Assembly (NCBI GenBank): GCA_028717405.1
Contig: JAQUNY010000061.1
Coordinates: forward strand, 1 to 8,500
Direction: 5' to 3'
DNA length: 8,500 nucleotides
Source of the DNA: Eubacteriales bacterium
GTDB lineage: Bacteria > Bacillota > Clostridia > JAQUNY01
Shown piece by piece: positions 6,534-8,500 of the stretch (the first letter of the stretch is position 1; each line of letters begins with the position of its first letter). The translations under genes and the position numbers were made by a program. A model generated the notes under the pieces. The model was given only the letters and a program-made list of their open reading frames with translations, ran no database searches and was not told the origin of the DNA.

Positions 6534-6797
6534 TCAACCGCAGCTTGGTTCGGTCCCTGTCAGCAACCCAATAAGGATGGCCGCCGCGCATCCTACTCCC
6601 TGTTCCACCCTGATTGCCCCAAAGGGGCAGTTCCTGGCACAAGCCCCGCATTCCATGCATAAATCACGGTCAGTAATTCCAACCTTTCCATTAACCGTCT
6701 CAAATACCCCATGCGGGCATACGTCCATACACATGCCGCAGTTAGTGCATTTCCTCGTGTCATGCTGTTAAGTCACGACATTCTTCAAATATTTCAT
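6534..6797 (-). pseudogene. HgcB-like 2x[4Fe-4S] ferredoxin gene interrupted by one in-frame TAA
   Basis: Reading from ATG 6795-6797 gives MKYLKNVVT, then TAA (6768-6770) as codon 10, then 77 uninterrupted codons in the same frame. These hold two full cluster motifs: C17-x2-C20-x2-C23-x3-C27-P and C47-x2-C50-x2-C53-x3-C57-P. The tail carries GVGCAAAI (C70) and TGTEPSCG (C86). The CMECGACxxNCP core plus GVGCA tail matches my memory of HgcB, the ferredoxin partner of the corrinoid protein HgcA in mercury methylation, and of HgcB-like proteins in anaerobes lacking HgcA. No hgcA is in the window, so no methylation role is claimed. A TTA leucine codon mutated to TAA would explain the break. Restart at M22 or M24 would lose at least two cluster cysteines. 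An AAGGA-like site lies about ten bases before the ATG. Sequencing error is possible. Confidence 0.75.
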
Positions 6798-6872
6798 CTC
6801 ACACACGTCCTTCCCTAATTTTTTAGCAAATCTTCATTTATACAAGCACACACCCACCTATAAACAATCCTG

Positions 6873-6909
6873 CTTAAGAAGTGAGCAGGGAAGCTCTTCG
6901 CTTCTTAAG
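6873..6909. repeat. Perfect 9-bp inverted repeat overlapping the promoter -10 box; candidate operator
   Basis: The arms are cttaagaag (6873-6881) and cttcttaag (6901-6909). A nested gagc (6883-6886) / gctc (6893-6896) stem lies between them. The right arm overlaps the last two bases of the -10 hexamer and the other arm lies about 20-28 bases past the expected start site. That position fits repressor binding at the DNA level better than an RNA hairpin, because most of one arm would be untranscribed. No T-run follows on either strand, so it does not look like an intrinsic terminator. Confidence 0.55.
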
Positions 6910-6937
6910 TATAGCGGAAACTTTGGGAGCATATCAA
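6908..6937 (-). promoter_or_regulatory. Predicted sigma-A promoter for the ferredoxin-Gfo/Idh operon
   Basis: On the minus strand TTGATA (6932-6937) and TATACT (6908-6913) are separated by 18 bases, one mismatch each from consensus. The expected start site is near 6901, leaving a leader of about 100 bases before the ferredoxin ATG. The position, between two same-strand genes in a long gap, supports it; no experimental data are available. Confidence 0.5.
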
Positions 6938-7061
6938 CTGCAAATAACCGGATAAAATCGTTAACCATTAAAAGAACGAATTTACTCCAATCTGCGCTGG
7001 ATAATGAAATTCAGTGTATCGCTTTTCTGTCATAATATAACAGTAATGTTTTACTATCAGT

Positions 7062-7078
7062 TTCTGACAACTTCAGAA
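7062..7078 (-). other. Short hairpin just after the solute-binding protein stop codon
   Basis: TTCTGA-AGTTG-TCAGAA forms a perfect six-pair stem with a five-base loop on the minus strand, immediately after the TAA. No U-tract follows, so an intrinsic terminator is not supported. It may protect the mRNA 3' end or be incidental. Confidence 0.25.
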
Positions 7079-8500
7079 TTAATTGTAATTATTTACTATA
7101 TCCATGATTTTACTTTCTGCAGCAGTAACTGCTTGTGAAACACTTTGTTGTCCGGTCAATACTGTTTTAGCTATATTATTCCCTACGATGGTCATTACAT
7201 TGGGATACCCGTATGTGAACAAGACCTGGTAATGATTGGTTCCGGGAACCAGCCAGGATACATTATATTCTCTTTCATCATATGCCATATTGTCTGCCAG
7301 AGTCTTATAAATAGGTATACCGTCTTTTTCAAGCCTATACTTAGCATTCTGCATTATTTCAGGGCCTGGATTGCCGTTTTCATCCCATGTCATGTTAATT
7401 TCATTAAAGATGACTGCAACTTCCTTTGGCCATTCACATGACGAAAGTATAACAAATATATCATTTAAGCCATACTGCTGATATACATTGACATCAGGTC
7501 CCATCGGATCCGGAGCTATGGAAGAACGAAGGCCGGATGTTATGAATGACCTGTTACTGCCAAACATGCGCCATGCCCAGAACATTGCAGCATTCCCTGA
7601 GGGGTATAATTTTGTATTCCAGGCGCTGTTATCGATTTTGCATACTTTATAATTCAGGCAAAGGTCGACGGCAAATTGTATAGCTCTTAATGCAGGACCG
7701 GTATTAAGTGTATATTGGCCATCTACAACCGCCTGCACACCATTAGAAGCCATTACTCCAGTAATATAACGTGAATAATCGTTGGTTACTATTCCCCATT
7801 GATCGATTATACCGTCACCGTTAATATCTTTAGTGCAATTTTGAGCAATATCCAGAAGAGCCTGCCATGTCCATTGCTGGTTTTCAATCAGATCCAGGAT
7901 ATCAGGCTGTCCCTCTCTTTCTATGATATCTCTGTTGAACATGACTCCTGGAGCTGCATGAACATCCAACAGGTTACTGATGTAAGCATAATGTTTACCT
8001 TTAAACAGTAGACCATTTGACATCCTTTTAAATGCCTGCATTATCGGTAAATTAAAATCAATATAATCATCAATAGGAACTACAAGCCCCAGTTTAACCC
8101 ATTCAGGGAATACTGTGCCAGTAGATGTAAAAGATATATCGGCATATTTTGTACCAGCTAATGCATTAGATTTTATCAGGTTATTATAAGTTGTGTCGTC
8201 ATACATCTGCTTGATTTCAAATTTGCAATTGTATTTTTTCTCTGCGGCATGCATCCTTGCGTTAAAAACGGGTGTGGATGCTTCCGTAAAATAATCTACA
8301 CTAGCCTGGCGGGTCGACAGTATTATTGTTTTGCCCCCCATATCGAAAGTATCTTCCTGCTTAACTGTATCTAGGTTGACAATGATACTTTCATCACTTT
8401 CCAATGAAGAACTATCGGAAGTATCTTCTGCAAGGCCTGCTGTTGCTGCTTCGCTTTTTGATGCTGCAGCTGCGGATGACGCCGAAGCAGTCTTCTGCGC
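7079..8500 (-). CDS. ABC transporter extracellular solute-binding protein (family 1), N-terminus cut off by the right edge
   Basis: The frame is open to the right edge, giving 473 codons plus stop. The first visible ~35 residues are an Ala/Ser/Glu-rich stretch (ASASSAAAASKSEAATAG), typical of the linker after the lipidated cysteine of a Gram-positive binding lipoprotein. The signal peptide and lipobox would lie beyond the window. A folded family-1 body follows, with substrate-lobe features such as FWAWRMFGSN and a Ca-loop-like DINGDGIIDQWG segment often seen in this family. The C-terminus ends in the usual helix (AVTAAESKIMDIVNNYN). A TTG at 8402-8404 is not the start, since coding continues upstream in frame. 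It would capture a sugar or oligosaccharide outside the cell for a two-permease ABC importer. No permease lies downstream, so those genes are probably upstream or elsewhere. The ligand is unknown. Confidence 0.9.
   Translation of the reverse strand, partial: AQKTASASSAAAASKSEAATAGLAEDTSDSSSLESDESIIVNLDTVKQEDTFDMGGKTIILSTRQASVDYFTEASTPVFNARMHAAEKKYNCKFEIKQMYDDTTYNNLIKSNALAGTKYADISFTSTGTVFPEWVKLGLVVPIDDYIDFNLPIMQAFKRMSNGLLFKGKHYAYISNLLDVHAAPGVMFNRDIIEREGQPDILDLIENQQWTWQALLDIAQNCTKDINGDGIIDQWGIVTNDYSRYITGVMASNGVQAVVDGQYTLNTGPALRAIQFAVDLCLNYKVCKIDNSAWNTKLYPSGNAAMFWAWRMFGSNRSFITSGLRSSIAPDPMGPDVNVYQQYGLNDIFVILSSCEWPKEVAVIFNEINMTWDENGNPGPEIMQNAKYRLEKDGIPIYKTLADNMAYDEREYNVSWLVPGTNHYQVLFTYGYPNVMTIVGNNIAKTVLTGQQSVSQAVTAAESKIMDIVNNYN

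Larger units (their letters stand above)
6798..7078. other. 281-base intergenic region separating two transcription units
   Basis: No convincing gene lies here on either strand. It contains a sigma-A-like promoter (6908-6937) reading towards the ferredoxin and Gfo/Idh genes, and a dyad overlapping that promoter (6873-6909). A small hairpin (7062-7078) directly follows the binding-protein stop codon. The binding protein therefore probably belongs to a separate transcript. Confidence 0.6.

Noticed and set aside
6534..6797. Reading the internal TAA as a recoded amino acid.
   Set aside because: Selenocysteine uses TGA and pyrrolysine TAG. No known bacterial recoding of a single TAA applies, so mutation or error is simpler.
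6858..6968. 36-codon minus-strand ORF in the intergenic region (ATG 6966-6968, TAG 6858-6860).
   Set aside because: No ribosome binding site at useful spacing, it spans the predicted promoter and dyad, and the peptide resembles nothing I know.
1..8500. CRISPR arrays, tRNA or rRNA genes, insertion sequences, phage or toxin-antitoxin genes.
   Set aside because: I looked on both strands and found no spaced direct repeats, tRNA-like cloverleaf, transposase motif or terminal inverted repeats. The only repeat array is the 8-bp one at 696-751.

Overview
The window is 8.5 kb of gene-dense, moderately AT-rich bacterial DNA, and every supportable gene lies on the minus strand, so transcription runs from right to left. 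AGGAGG-type ribosome binding sites, a TTG start codon, the secreted solute-binding protein and a clostridial-style HgcB-like ferredoxin point to an anaerobic member of the Bacillota, probably Clostridia. This is inferred from content and style; no marker gene is present.

In transcription order: (1) 8500-7079, an ABC-transporter solute-binding protein whose signal peptide lies beyond the right edge. (2) A 281-base gap (7078-6798) with a good sigma-A-like promoter and a 9-bp dyad across its -10 box. (3) A small HgcB-like two-cluster ferredoxin (6797-6534) interrupted by one in-frame TAA at codon 10. (4) A Gfo/Idh/MocA NAD(P)-dependent sugar oxidoreductase (6466-5459). (5) A TIM-barrel sugar isomerase/epimerase (5362-4535). 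(6) A GH3 glycosidase remnant (4493-4179). (7) A calcineurin-like metallophosphoesterase (4186-3362). (8) A second, divergent TIM-barrel isomerase/epimerase (3321-2404). (9) A 24-codon ORF with a strong ribosome binding site and a possible frameshift at a T6 run. (10) A beta-lactamase-fold serine hydrolase (2282-750). (11) An array of 8-bp repeats that runs into the ribosome binding site of (12), a LacI-family repressor (685 to the left edge), cut off by the window.

Taken together this looks like a carbohydrate uptake and catabolism locus with its own repressor. The binding protein would deliver a sugar or glycoside. The Gfo/Idh enzyme and two TIM-barrel proteins would oxidise, epimerise or cleave it. 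The serine hydrolase may remove an ester or acyl group, and the LacI protein probably senses the substrate. The substrate cannot be read from the sequence. No sugar kinase, permease or intact glycosidase is present, so missing partners probably lie outside the window.

The locus shows decay or remodelling: a nonsense codon in the ferredoxin, a GH3 gene cut down to about 100 codons, and a possibly frameshifted mini-ORF. The most notable points are the interrupted HgcB-like gene, the octamer repeat array at the repressor's ribosome binding site, and the oxidoreductase plus double TIM-barrel set, which may encode an unassigned sugar pathway.
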